Part shown: positions 8,622 through 16,772 of the stretch, one piece after another
Layout: every line of letters begins with the position of its first letter
How positions within the stretch are numbered: the stretch's first letter is position 1
Source: an uncultured Rhizobium sp.
GTDB taxonomy: Bacteria; Pseudomonadota; Alphaproteobacteria; Rhizobiales; Rhizobiaceae
Length of the DNA stretch: 45,778 bases
Direction: 5' to 3'
Assembly (NCBI GenBank): GCA_945952045.1
Contig: CAMFHE010000040.1
Coordinates: 1 to 45,778, forward strand
Notes under the pieces: model-generated
Told to the model about the DNA's origin: nothing
What the model saw: the letters and a program-made list of their open reading frames with translations, nothing else
Databases searched by the model: none
Program-made: the position numbers and the translations under genes

Positions 8622-9155
8622 TTAGAGACCCAACGTGCTTGCTCGGACTTCCGCAGCGCTTTGACTGACACCAAATTTTTTCGCAACATCAGCCGCGCTG
8701 TGGGCCTTTGCATGGCATTCGCGAAAGTCCTGTTCAGGCATCAGGAACGCAGCAGCAAACCAGTTAGCTTCCCACTCAGCCCGATTTTGAGACGGATCAT
8801 TCTGATCGACTCTGCGTGTTGCCGCCATGGGCTGTCCAGCACGCTCGCGCTTCACTTTTGGGAAATGCAGGAAAAGGTGTCCAAGCTCATGAGCGATCGT
8901 AAAGCGGTCGCGCTCTGCAGTGGTCACCGTTGGCAGAAATATCTGAAACTCGCCGTTTGGCTGCACGATAATAGATTCCGGAAATTCATCGCCTGGTTGA
9001 ACGTCCTCATGAAACGAAATTCGCCCTCCCAAGCGGGACACGAAAGCTCGCATATTCTCGCCAATCTCGTATTTTACTTGCTTGGCGACATCTTCCGCGA
9101 ATCTGTAAACGGCTGCCTTGCTTGCCCCAAGAGGGCTGGGTTTGACAAAGTTCAC
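8622..9155 (-). CDS. ImmA/IrrE-family metallopeptidase (M78)
   Basis: A 177-residue zinc metallopeptidase of the ImmA/IrrE (DUF955, M78) family, members of which cleave repressors. The zinc motif HELGH is at 89-93, the third-ligand helix carries Glu127 (EWEANWFAAAFLMP), and the C-terminus has the usual segment KKFGVSQSAAE before the end STLGL. The start is chosen as GTG at 9155 because AGGAGG sits five bases upstream and a TATAAT box lies about 35-40 bases upstream. The longer frame to 9353 would run through that promoter and has no Shine-Dalgarno. ImmA proteins usually sit beside an XRE repressor; here no repressor is adjacent and the partner is the cyclase-like gene. It is the first gene of a two-gene operon. 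Confidence 0.85.
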   Translation of the reverse strand: MNFVKPSPLGASKAAVYRFAEDVAKQVKYEIGENMRAFVSRLGGRISFHEDVQPGDEFPESIIVQPNGEFQIFLPTVTTAERDRFTIAHELGHLFLHFPKVKRERAGQPMAATRRVDQNDPSQNRAEWEANWFAAAFLMPEQDFRECHAKAHSAADVAKKFGVSQSAAEVRASTLGL

Positions 9156-9160
9156 GCCAT

Positions 9161-9195
9161 CCTCCTCTAGACCCGATTCTCGAGCCATTATTATA
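9161..9195 (-). promoter_or_regulatory. Candidate -10 box and Shine-Dalgarno of the peptidase-cyclase operon
   Basis: On the minus strand a perfect TATAAT lies at 9195-9190 and a perfect AGGAGG at 9166-9161, five bases before GTG 9155. The -35 region (TGGAAC with a 17-base spacer) matches the consensus poorly, so activation or a non-standard -35 is possible. The predicted leader is only about 30 bases. Confidence 0.5.
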
Positions 9196-9389
9196 TGCAT
9201 TGGTGTCAGGCGGTTCCAGACCCGAGCAGATTTGAAACTGCGAAAACTGGCGCGTGACCGACGCTTTGAATGCGAGCCGCTGTTGATTTCTGGAACAACC
9301 CTGTGAAAGCGAATGCTTCCGCGCATATTAAGCGACAACCCTGCCGCGGGCATGAAGTAAAGGAAAAGCGCTGCCGGCTCTATGGCATG

Positions 9390-9415
9390 AAAACGGCCTC
9401 CGAAGAGGCCGTTTT
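9390..9415 (-). terminator. Rho-independent terminator of the chemoreceptor gene
   Basis: A perfect 11-bp stem (AAAACGGCCTC / GAGGCCGTTTT) with a 4-base loop. On the minus strand the loop reads TTCG closed by C-G, the classic stable tetraloop, and is followed by TTTT, just past the chemoreceptor stop. The plus-strand copy is followed by seven T, so it can work in both directions. Confidence 0.85.
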
Positions 9416-9427
9416 TTTATTTCGGGA

Positions 9428-11980
9428 TCACGCCGCGTTGCTGCGCCAGCGGCTATCGCCGTGATAGCCGAGATCGATCTGGTGATCGCTGATCTTGAAG
9501 TGGTCGATCTCTTCGGCCAGAAGGCCGACGCGCTGGCGAAGGCCGTGGATCTCGGCGTTGTTTTCCTCGACCATGGCGGCGTTCTGCTGGGTGATCAGTT
9601 CGACCTCGTGCACGGCTTTGCTGACTTCGCTGATGCCGGTGGACTGCTCGCTTGTCGCAGCCGAAATCGCGGCGACGAGCTGCTGCACTTCGCTCACATG
9701 CTTGATGATCACCGATAGCGCGCCACCGGTTTCCTCGACCAGCGTCACGCCGCTCTGGACCTGAGCGGAGCTTGCCTGGATGAGGCCCTTGATTTCGCGG
9801 GCCGCACCTGCACAGCGCTGCGCCAGTTCGCGCACTTCCTGCGCCACCACGGCAAAGCCTCGTCCCGCTTCACCGGCGCGCGCGGCCTCGACGCCGGCGT
9901 TGAGCGCCAGCAGGTTGGTCTGGAAGGCGATCTCGTCGATGACGCCAATGATGGTGGCGATCTTTTCCGAGGACTGGTTGATCTCGCCCATGGCATGAAC
10001 GGCGCGGGCGACGATTTCGCCCGAACGCTGCGCATGCCCCTGTGTCTGATTGACGGTCTCAGATGTGCGTCGGGCGCTGTCTGCGGTGGAGCGCACGACG
10101 TCGCTGAGATGGCGGAGCGCACGCGAGCTCTGTTCGAGTGCTGCCGCCTGCTGCTCGGTGCGCCGGGCGAGATCGTCGGCAGACGCCGCAAGATTGCCGG
10201 TGCCGCCACGAATTTCCTCGGTCGTCGAGCGGACGTCCGACAGGGTGTGGCGCAGCGCGCCGACGGCATTGTTGTAAGTATGCGCCATCTCGATGAAGTC
10301 GGCCGACAGCTCCTCGCTCATGCCTTCCTGCAGGTCGCCGGCGGCGAGTTTTTGCAGCACGTCCGACAGGGCGGCAAGCGCCTGCTTCTGTTCGGACTCG
10401 ATGCGAGCGCGCTCGGCGGCGCGGCGGGCCGCTTCCTGCGCCGTCGCCTCGCGGGCTGCGTTTGCCTCCTGCTCCAGGCGCACGTTTTCCAGCGCATTAT
10501 CGCGGAACACGGCAACGGAACGGACCATGTCTCCGATTTCGTCGCCACGGTCGCGGCCATCGATGGCGACGTCGAGATCGCCCCGCGCCAGACGTGTCAT
10601 GGTTTCGTTGACACGCTTCAGCGGACCGCGCAGGCTTTCCACCAGCATCAGGCCGCCGACGATGGCCAGCAGGGTGCCGATGACCATGGCGAGCACCGAA
10701 ACCTTGGCGGAGCGCTCGCTGTCTTCCTTGCCGAGCTCCTGCGCGTTGCTGACGAAACCCTTCAGATCGGCCATGGCGGCATTGAGGATATCGACGGTGG
10801 CGCCCCGCGCCGACTGCCAATTGGCGGCGCCGAGCAGCATTTCGGTCGAGGATTTGTCGATCAGCTGAACGATCGGCGTCACCTTGCCGGCGAAATCGCG
10901 CATCGTGCTGTTCTTGGCCCCGAGCTGCGAAATGACCGAGCTGGAAATCGTCAGTTCCGCAAGATCGCCCATCACGACGTCACGCGCTTCCGTCGTCAGT
11001 TGCACGCGCATCTGATTGACATCGAGCCGCAGCTTCGCGATCGATTGCAGCGACTGGTCGACGAATTGCAGGAGGTCGCGCAACTGGCTGACATCCTTGT
11101 CGAGCCCGACGAAACGCTCGGCAGCGGTGTTGGAATTGGAGACCGCCTTTTCCGCCAGCTTCTGTTCCAGTGCCGGGAAAGACGAAAGGCTTGCGAGAAT
11201 GGCGGTCGCCTGGGCCTCGACCGGATCCTTCCCCTTGATCACGGCTTCGAGCTTGGCCTGGAGATCGGCGACCGGCTTGACTGCTTCCTTGCCTTTGGCG
11301 GTCAGCAGACCGTCGGCCTTGGACAATTCCTTGGTCAAAGCCGGAACATAGGTGCCGGCAGCCTTCATCTGGGCGGCGGCATCGGTTTCCTTGGTGATCG
11401 CGGTGCGGATCTTGATCATCCGGTCCGACAGGCTCTTGAAGGCGGAGGCATCGAAGAGCAGCCCCTTGGCGAACGCTTCCTTGTCGGAAAACTCGGTGCG
11501 GATCACGTCGATCTGGTTCTTGACCGCATCGGCATAGCCACCCAGGGTGGCGAGACCGGAAAGCATCTCGTGATCGATGCCGTCGCGCTGCGACTTAATC
11601 GTCCATAGCGCGTCGTCGCGCTCGCGCATCCGCTCGCCAAGGCCGGTAACGCGCTCCAAAGCGGTGCGCTGATCGTCGCTGGTCAGCAGCCCCTCAAGAA
11701 CCTTGATGCCACTTTCCTGCCGTTCGATCGCCTGGGCCAGCGCGGCCCGGCTATCTTCGGCGGGAGCGCTGGTAAAGTTCAGAAGGCTCGCCTGAAGGTT
11801 CTCGAAATCACCGATGTTCTCGATGGTCGAACGGGTGACGGTCATGTGACCGTTCAGCATGGTGGCGGTATAATATCCGACGAGGCCGACCCCGGTAATC
11901 AGGGCCACGAAAGGCACCACGAAGAGCAGCACCTTGGTTACGATTCGGCGGCTTTGCAAAAGACGATCAATAGAAAACAA
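9428..11980 (-). CDS. Methyl-accepting chemotaxis protein with large periplasmic domain
   Basis: A chemoreceptor of about 850 residues. From a TTG start at 11980, TM1 is at about 16-38, a long helical periplasmic sensor spans ~39-427, TM2 is at ~428-450 and a HAMP domain follows at ~451-502. A linker then leads to a second HAMP-like segment (KLAAGDLQEGMSEEL) and the cytoplasmic signalling hairpin with the conserved tip IDEIAFQTNLLALNA. No CheR-binding pentapeptide is seen at the C-terminus. The frame extends to another TTG at 12004; 11980 is preferred because AGAGG lies seven bases upstream. The ligand is unknown. It is transcribed alone, toward the terminator at 9390-9415, and diverges from mobA. 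Confidence 0.9.
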   Translation of the reverse strand: MFSIDRLLQSRRIVTKVLLFVVPFVALITGVGLVGYYTATMLNGHMTVTRSTIENIGDFENLQASLLNFTSAPAEDSRAALAQAIERQESGIKVLEGLLTSDDQRTALERVTGLGERMRERDDALWTIKSQRDGIDHEMLSGLATLGGYADAVKNQIDVIRTEFSDKEAFAKGLLFDASAFKSLSDRMIKIRTAITKETDAAAQMKAAGTYVPALTKELSKADGLLTAKGKEAVKPVADLQAKLEAVIKGKDPVEAQATAILASLSSFPALEQKLAEKAVSNSNTAAERFVGLDKDVSQLRDLLQFVDQSLQSIAKLRLDVNQMRVQLTTEARDVVMGDLAELTISSSVISQLGAKNSTMRDFAGKVTPIVQLIDKSSTEMLLGAANWQSARGATVDILNAAMADLKGFVSNAQELGKEDSERSAKVSVLAMVIGTLLAIVGGLMLVESLRGPLKRVNETMTRLARGDLDVAIDGRDRGDEIGDMVRSVAVFRDNALENVRLEQEANAAREATAQEAARRAAERARIESEQKQALAALSDVLQKLAAGDLQEGMSEELSADFIEMAHTYNNAVGALRHTLSDVRSTTEEIRGGTGNLAASADDLARRTEQQAAALEQSSRALRHLSDVVRSTADSARRTSETVNQTQGHAQRSGEIVARAVHAMGEINQSSEKIATIIGVIDEIAFQTNLLALNAGVEAARAGEAGRGFAVVAQEVRELAQRCAGAAREIKGLIQASSAQVQSGVTLVEETGGALSVIIKHVSEVQQLVAAISAATSEQSTGISEVSKAVHEVELITQQNAAMVEENNAEIHGLRQRVGLLAEEIDHFKISDHQIDLGYHGDSRWRSNAA

Positions 11981-12224
11981 GGGGTGACCTCTGCCGGCGC
12001 GCAATCCGGGGCCGGGAGATCATCGCTCGGCCCAGCCGGATCCTGTCAATTCTTGCATCATGCAAGAGCGTTAAGCCGAAGCTGAGCCAAGAGAATTGAG
12101 GAAGAATTAAAAAGCCTTGCAAAAGCGCTTGTTTTAAAAGAGCTTTTGCCGACATGCCATATACTGCGACAAAAGCCGACATAAACTGTGCAATCTGCGC
12201 CATCCAAGTCATGCGGAGGGTAAG

Positions 12225-12845
12225 GTGAACCGACCACCCCTTCCCCAGCCACCCGGCCTGATCCTTGCCGGCGGACAATCGCGCCGCATGGGGCAGGACA
12301 AGGCGCTGCTTGCCTTTTCGGGCTCGACGCTGCTTGCCCATATCGCCGCGCGGTTGCGTCCGCAGGTGTCGACGCTGGCGCTCAATGCGCGTTCGGATTT
12401 TGCGGCTATGCACGATCTCGTCCGTATTCCGGACAGCATTCCAGGCAGGCTCGGGCCGCTCGCCGGCATCCTTGCCGGGCTGGAAGCGCGTCTCGATCCC
12501 GCAGCGACCCATCTGCTGGCCGTTCCGGTCGACAGCCCCTTCTTTCCAACCGATCTTTGCAGCCGGCTGGTGGATGCGGTCGATGGCGAGGAGGTCATTG
12601 CCGTCGCGGCCTCGCAAGGGCGCGACCACCCGGTTTTCGGCCTCTGGCCGCTGGCGCTGAAGGAGGACCTGCGTCACTTCGTGCTGAACGACGAACGACG
12701 CAGCATTCGTGGCTTTCTCGACCGCCATCAGACGCGGATCGTCGAGTTCGAAGCCACCGCGCAAGGCTTCGACCCGTTCTTCAACGTCAACACGCCGGAG
12801 GATTTCTTGCGGGCGCAGCAGATACTGGAGAATGGCGCGGCATGA
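12225..12845 (+). CDS. mobA: Molybdenum cofactor guanylyltransferase MobA
   Basis: A 206-residue nucleotidyltransferase that joins GMP from GTP to molybdopterin cofactor to form the guanine-dinucleotide cofactor used by DMSO-reductase-type enzymes. The N-terminal GTP-binding motif is LAGGQSRRMG (14-23). Further family blocks are GPLAGILAGLE, the metal/GTP site PVDSPFFP, and FFNVNTPEDF near the C-terminus. The start is GTG with GGAGGG five bases upstream. The stop overlaps the mobB start (ATGA), indicating translational coupling. Confidence 0.95.
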   Translation: MNRPPLPQPPGLILAGGQSRRMGQDKALLAFSGSTLLAHIAARLRPQVSTLALNARSDFAAMHDLVRIPDSIPGRLGPLAGILAGLEARLDPAATHLLAVPVDSPFFPTDLCSRLVDAVDGEEVIAVAASQGRDHPVFGLWPLALKEDLRHFVLNDERRSIRGFLDRHQTRIVEFEATAQGFDPFFNVNTPEDFLRAQQILENGAA

Positions 12846-13369
12846 CGAACAATCGCATTTTCGGCATTTCCGGCTGGAAGAATTCCGGCAAGACAGGGCT
12901 TGCGGTGCGCATCGTCGCCGAACTGACTCGTCGCGGCTATCGCGTTTCGACCATCAAGCACGCCCATCATGACTTCGACATCGACAAGGTCGGCGCCGAC
13001 AGCTATCGCCATCGTCAGGCTGGCGCGCATGAAGTCACCATCGTTTCGGGCACGCGGTTTGCGATCATGCATGAATTGCGCGGCGCGCCGGAGCCAAGCT
13101 TCGAGGACATCCTTTCGCGGCTGGCGCCATGCGATCTCGTGCTGATCGAGGGCTACAAGCGCGAACCGATCCCCAAGATCGAAGCCCGGCGGCTTGAGGC
13201 GAACAACCGCACGCCGCTGGCGCCCACCGACCCGCATATCGTCGCAATCGCCGCCGATCATGCGGTGGCCGATGCGGACCTTCCAGTTTTCGATCTCGAC
13301 GACACAGCAGCCATAGCCGATTTTATCGTCGCAACGGTGAAGCTGCCGGTTCCCGATCCCGCATCCTGA
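12842..13369 (+). CDS. mobB: Molybdopterin-guanine dinucleotide adaptor MobB
   Basis: A 175-residue P-loop GTP-binding protein that assists MobA in guanine-dinucleotide cofactor formation. The Walker A motif is GWKNSGKT near residues 10-17, followed by STIKHAHHDFDIDKVGADSYRH, typical of MobB, and LVLIEGYK in the middle. The start ATG overlaps the mobA stop by four bases; the frame is open far upstream, but that part is a shadow of mobA. The gene is full length and ends just before the hairpin at 13377. Confidence 0.94.
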   Translation: MTNNRIFGISGWKNSGKTGLAVRIVAELTRRGYRVSTIKHAHHDFDIDKVGADSYRHRQAGAHEVTIVSGTRFAIMHELRGAPEPSFEDILSRLAPCDLVLIEGYKREPIPKIEARRLEANNRTPLAPTDPHIVAIAADHAVADADLPVFDLDDTAAIADFIVATVKLPVPDPAS

Positions 13370-13376
13370 ATGCAAA

Positions 13377-13399
13377 ACGCCGCCGGAGACCGGCGGCGT
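13377..13399 (-). terminator. Terminator hairpin between convergent mobB and OmpA-like gene
   Basis: A perfect 10-bp stem (ACGCCGCCGG / CCGGCGGCGT) with a 3-base loop. On the minus strand it is followed by TTTT, which suits the OmpA-like gene; it may also stop mobB transcription. Confidence 0.7.
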
Positions 13400-13426
13400 C
13401 GATAGCTGTTTGGTTTGCGCGATGGA

Positions 13427-15544
13427 TCAGTGCTTGGCGACCGGGCGCACCAGAGTGGTGACGCGGCGAATGGTGACGCGGCGGTTCTGCTGTTCGGCAG
13501 ATTGGGTGCGCACCTTCAAATACCGCTCGCCATAGCCCTGCGTCGTCATATTCTCAGGCGGGATGCCGTAGACTTCGGTCAAGAGCGAAGCGACTGAATC
13601 CGCACGCTTGTCGGAGAGTATCAGGTTCGACTGATCCGAGCCGACGGCGTCCGTATGGCCTTCGATCAGGAAGGTCTCGCCCGGATCGCGCTTGAGCACC
13701 TTCTGGATGGCGTCGGCCACCTTGCGCAGCGTGCGCGCCTGGCTCATCGGAACCTCGGCGCTGCCGGTCGCGAAGGTGATCGTGTCGAGATCGATACGAC
13801 GAACCTTGTCGCGCAGACGGGCCGAATACTTCACCTCGTCGATGGAATAGGTGCGCTCGACACGCTCCACCGGCGGTTCTGCGAGGAAATCGTAATAATC
13901 CCGATCCGGTTCGCTGGAGGTGTCGATGATGTAATCCTCGACAGGAATCCTCAGGCGCATCGGCGGCAGATCGCGGCCGGCGTCGTAGACGACAGGCGGT
14001 TCATCGCGATCGGCATCCGGCGCGTAGACCAGCAGATATTCCTCGCCGTCCGAGCCGATGCGCGAGCGCTGGATGATGTCGCCATACTGATTATAGATTG
14101 TGATCAGGCGCACGCCATTCGGCCGCTCGATGGTCTCGCGATAACGGCCGCGCGGCAGGCGGTCGTAACGCGTTTCCTCGGCGTCGCGGCTCAGGCGCGG
14201 ACGATCGTCGCCACGCACGACCATATGATTGTCAACGCGCAGGACGGTGCGATTGTCGTTCTGCTGGACGATGACGACATTGTTGACCGTATTGTTGACG
14301 GTGCTGTTGTTGATGGTCGTGTTGCCGCCCTGGGCATTGCGGCCACCGCCGGCGCTTTGGCCATCGGCCGTGCCGGATTGCATTGCTGCACCGCCCTGAA
14401 CGGCCGTCGGCAGGGCGAATTGCGGGGCGGCGTCAATGCGCTGACCCTTTTCTTCGATCTGCTTGCGCACTTCCTCGACCTTGACCTGCGGCGCGGCGGC
14501 CTGAGCCTCGGCATCGTTCTTCGGTGGCGGCGCGGCCTGCTCGCTGCGCTGCGCCTCACGCTGGCGGCGGCGCTCCTCTCGGGCGGACTGACCACCGCGA
14601 TTATCGGCGTCCTTGTCGCTATCGAGCACGGCGGCGCCGTTCGTCACAGGCAGCACGACGGTTTCATCCGTCTTCGAGGGATCGGCGGCGATGGCCTTCT
14701 GTTCCTCGACCGTGCGCTTGTCGACAATGGGCGGCGCGGGAGGCTGCTGGGCGGCGGCATCCGGGGCCGGTGCGGCTGCACCATTTTCGCCCTGCGTCTG
14801 AGGCTGCGGCGCGGGCTGCGCCGGTGCGCTATCCGGCTGGGGCTGCTCACTAGGCTGCGGAGCTGCCGGCTGCTCGGCCTGGGGCGCGGCTGGCTGTTCA
14901 GCCTGTGGCTGCTGCTCGGCCGGCGCCGCTTCCGGTTGCTGCTGTTCGGCAGGCTGTTGCTGCGGCTGCTCGGCCGGCGCCTGGGCTTCTGGTTCGGGCT
15001 GCTGCTTCTTGTGCTTGCGTTGCGGGGCCTGCTCCTGCTGGTCGGCAGGTTGCTCCTCGGCATGCTTACGGCGCTTGGGCGCGGGCTGTTCCTGCTGGGG
15101 CTGCTCGGCGGGCGCGGCTTGCGGCTGCGGCTCGGCAGCGGGCTGTTCGGCAGGTGCTTCGGCCTTTGGTTCGGGCTGCGGCGCCGCCTGCTCCTGTTGT
15201 GGCTGCTCGGCAGGTGCAGGTGCAGGTTCAGGCTGCGGCGCGGCGGCAGGCTGTTCGGCGGGAGCCTGCGCCTCTGGTTCCGGCTGGGGCGCCGCCTGCT
15301 CCTGGGCAGGGGCTGCCTCCTCGGCGGGCTGCTGCTTCCGGGTTTTTTCCTGCGGCTCGGCAGGCTGTTCTTCTGGCTGCGCCTGTGGCTGCTCTTCCGG
15401 CAGAACCGCCGGCTGCTGCTCATCGCTCGACTGGGCAATTTCAAAGGTTTGCTGGTCGTTCGCGGCGAAAACCGGCTGGACCGTCATCGCTACCGACAGA
15501 AACGGCAGGGCGACACCGGCGAACAGTCTGGATCGAAGCGTCAT
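13427..15544 (-). CDS. OmpA-domain outer-membrane protein with long Pro/Gln/Ala/Glu-rich region
   Basis: A 705-residue exported protein. Residues 1-28 are a Sec signal peptide ending PVFAA. Residues ~40-310 are low-complexity Pro, Gln, Ala and Glu with recurring QAPAEQP-like units, likely an extended or disordered spacer. The middle (~415-580) has an Asn-rich stretch and Arg/Asp-rich strands. The C-terminal ~115 residues form an OmpA-like peptidoglycan-binding domain, with IDLDTITFATGSAEV, IEGHTDAVGSD and NRRVTI. The Arg/Asp positions that hold diaminopimelate in this family appear present. It probably tethers the outer membrane to peptidoglycan. It is monocistronic, with its own promoter region at 15545-15876. 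The repeats make this gene prone to length variation. Confidence 0.88.
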   Translation of the reverse strand: MTLRSRLFAGVALPFLSVAMTVQPVFAANDQQTFEIAQSSDEQQPAVLPEEQPQAQPEEQPAEPQEKTRKQQPAEEAAPAQEQAAPQPEPEAQAPAEQPAAAPQPEPAPAPAEQPQQEQAAPQPEPKAEAPAEQPAAEPQPQAAPAEQPQQEQPAPKRRKHAEEQPADQQEQAPQRKHKKQQPEPEAQAPAEQPQQQPAEQQQPEAAPAEQQPQAEQPAAPQAEQPAAPQPSEQPQPDSAPAQPAPQPQTQGENGAAAPAPDAAAQQPPAPPIVDKRTVEEQKAIAADPSKTDETVVLPVTNGAAVLDSDKDADNRGGQSAREERRRQREAQRSEQAAPPPKNDAEAQAAAPQVKVEEVRKQIEEKGQRIDAAPQFALPTAVQGGAAMQSGTADGQSAGGGRNAQGGNTTINNSTVNNTVNNVVIVQQNDNRTVLRVDNHMVVRGDDRPRLSRDAEETRYDRLPRGRYRETIERPNGVRLITIYNQYGDIIQRSRIGSDGEEYLLVYAPDADRDEPPVVYDAGRDLPPMRLRIPVEDYIIDTSSEPDRDYYDFLAEPPVERVERTYSIDEVKYSARLRDKVRRIDLDTITFATGSAEVPMSQARTLRKVADAIQKVLKRDPGETFLIEGHTDAVGSDQSNLILSDKRADSVASLLTEVYGIPPENMTTQGYGERYLKVRTQSAEQQNRRVTIRRVTTLVRPVAKH

Positions 15545-15876
15545 CTATCTTCCTCTCTTTCGAGGTTTGTCATGTGCCGCGCGCGATTTGACGCGGGGCG
15601 CGGCTGTCTTGATCGCTATTCATGGCTATCCAAGGGCGACTTAACCGGCGATGAATGACCATTTTGCGTCACCGGCAACGCATCAACGACGCAATCGTTC
15701 CGAAAACAATGCCTCTGCATCGTTGCAGTCATAGCGACAACACCCAGGGGATGTGGCCGATTTTATGTTGCTTTTCTCGCAAGGCGCGGGAATATCGTCA
15801 CTCGCGAGTTTCGCTCGCACCCATTTGGCGACCGGAGACAACAACCACCCGGCGCCCGCCAACAGAGAGGACCCCC
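15545..15876. other. Intergenic region between divergent genes
   Basis: This 332-base stretch holds no convincing gene. It must carry the divergent promoters of the OmpA-like gene and the amino-acid importer. A 10-bp perfect palindrome, ACTCGCGAGT, lies at 15800-15809, upstream of the importer operon, and is a possible operator. A short frame from 15655 runs into the binding-protein gene but lacks family similarity before 15877. Confidence 0.6.
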
Positions 15877-16659
15877 ATGCGTATCGCCAACCGCCTTCTG
15901 GCAGCGGCTTCCCTCGCCGCCCTGTCTCTTTTCGCCGGCAATGCCCTTGCCGACGGCGAGAAGGTGATCATCGGAACAGAAGGCGCCTACCCGCCCTTCA
16001 ACAATCTCGAATCGGACGGTTCGCTGACCGGCTTCGACATCGATGTCGCCAAGGCGCTGTGCGATGAGATGAAGGTCACCTGCGAATTCGTCACCCAGGA
16101 CTGGGACGGCATCATCCCTGCCCTGCAGGCCAAGAAATTCGACGCAATCATCGCCTCAATGTCGATCACCGACGAACGCAAGCAGAAGGTCGACTTCACC
16201 GACAAATATTACAACACGCCGCCGGCCATCGTCGTGCCGAAGGATTCGACGCTGACCGATGCCTCCGAGGCATCGCTGGCCGGCAAGACGATCGGCGTGC
16301 AGTCCGGCACCACGCATGCCAACTATATCGAAGCTCACATGAAGCAGTCCGAGCCCAAGCTTTACCCAACCGCCGATGAATACAAGCTCGACATCGCCAA
16401 TGGCCGCGTCGATGCCGTGGTCGACGATATCGTGGTGCTGTCGCAGTGGCTGAAGACCACGGACGGCGCCTGCTGCAAGCTGCTCGCGCCGCTGCCGATC
16501 GATGTGAAGATCAACGGCCAGGGCGCCGGCATCGCCATCCGCAAGGGCGACGACGCGTTGCGCGAAAAATTCAACGCCGCAATCAAGGCGATCCGCGCAA
16601 ACGGCAAGTATCAGGAAATCAACAAGAAGTATTTCGACTTCGACGTCTATGGCGGCTGA
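15877..16659 (+). CDS. Polar amino-acid ABC transporter, periplasmic binding protein
   Basis: A 260-residue solute-binding protein of the polar amino-acid family (HisJ / lysine-arginine-ornithine / octopine-nopaline type). Residues 1-25 form a signal peptide ending GNALA. The mature protein opens with KVIIGTEGAYPPFN and has the ligand-site block GFDIDVAKALCDEM and later SMSITDERKQKVDFTDKYY, both typical of cationic or polar amino-acid binders. Start ATG 15877 is set by GAGAGGA six bases upstream and by the signal peptide. It is followed by a strong hairpin and two permease genes on the same strand. The exact ligand cannot be told from the sequence. Confidence 0.9.
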   Translation: MRIANRLLAAASLAALSLFAGNALADGEKVIIGTEGAYPPFNNLESDGSLTGFDIDVAKALCDEMKVTCEFVTQDWDGIIPALQAKKFDAIIASMSITDERKQKVDFTDKYYNTPPAIVVPKDSTLTDASEASLAGKTIGVQSGTTHANYIEAHMKQSEPKLYPTADEYKLDIANGRVDAVVDDIVVLSQWLKTTDGACCKLLAPLPIDVKINGQGAGIAIRKGDDALREKFNAAIKAIRANGKYQEINKKYFDFDVYGG

Positions 16660-16682
16660 TCGTATTCAGGTATGAATTGACT

Positions 16683-16713
16683 CGATGGCGAAAGACTTGT
16701 TCTTTCGCCATCG
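16683..16713 (+). repeat. Long intra-operon hairpin after the binding-protein gene
   Basis: A perfect 13-bp inverted repeat (CGATGGCGAAAGA / TCTTTCGCCATCG) with a 5-base loop, in the gap between binding protein and first permease, with no T-run. This is the usual place for a structure that protects the abundant binding-protein mRNA and lowers permease expression. Confidence 0.75.
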
Positions 16714-16772
16714 GCACATGAGGCAGACACAGCAATCAAAATGCGGATCCAACCGCAAAGGGGATAATTGGC

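Noticed and set aside
9995..11608. Long plus-strand frame opposite the chemoreceptor
   Set aside because: It has no recognisable domain or start signal; the minus strand carries clear HAMP and MCP signalling motifs.
13655..15658. Plus-strand open frame of 667 codons opposite the OmpA-like gene
   Set aside because: It is the complement of a Pro/Gln/Ala/Glu-rich coding region, giving a Leu/Arg/Gly-biased product with no domain and no signal. The minus-strand gene has a signal peptide and an OmpA domain.
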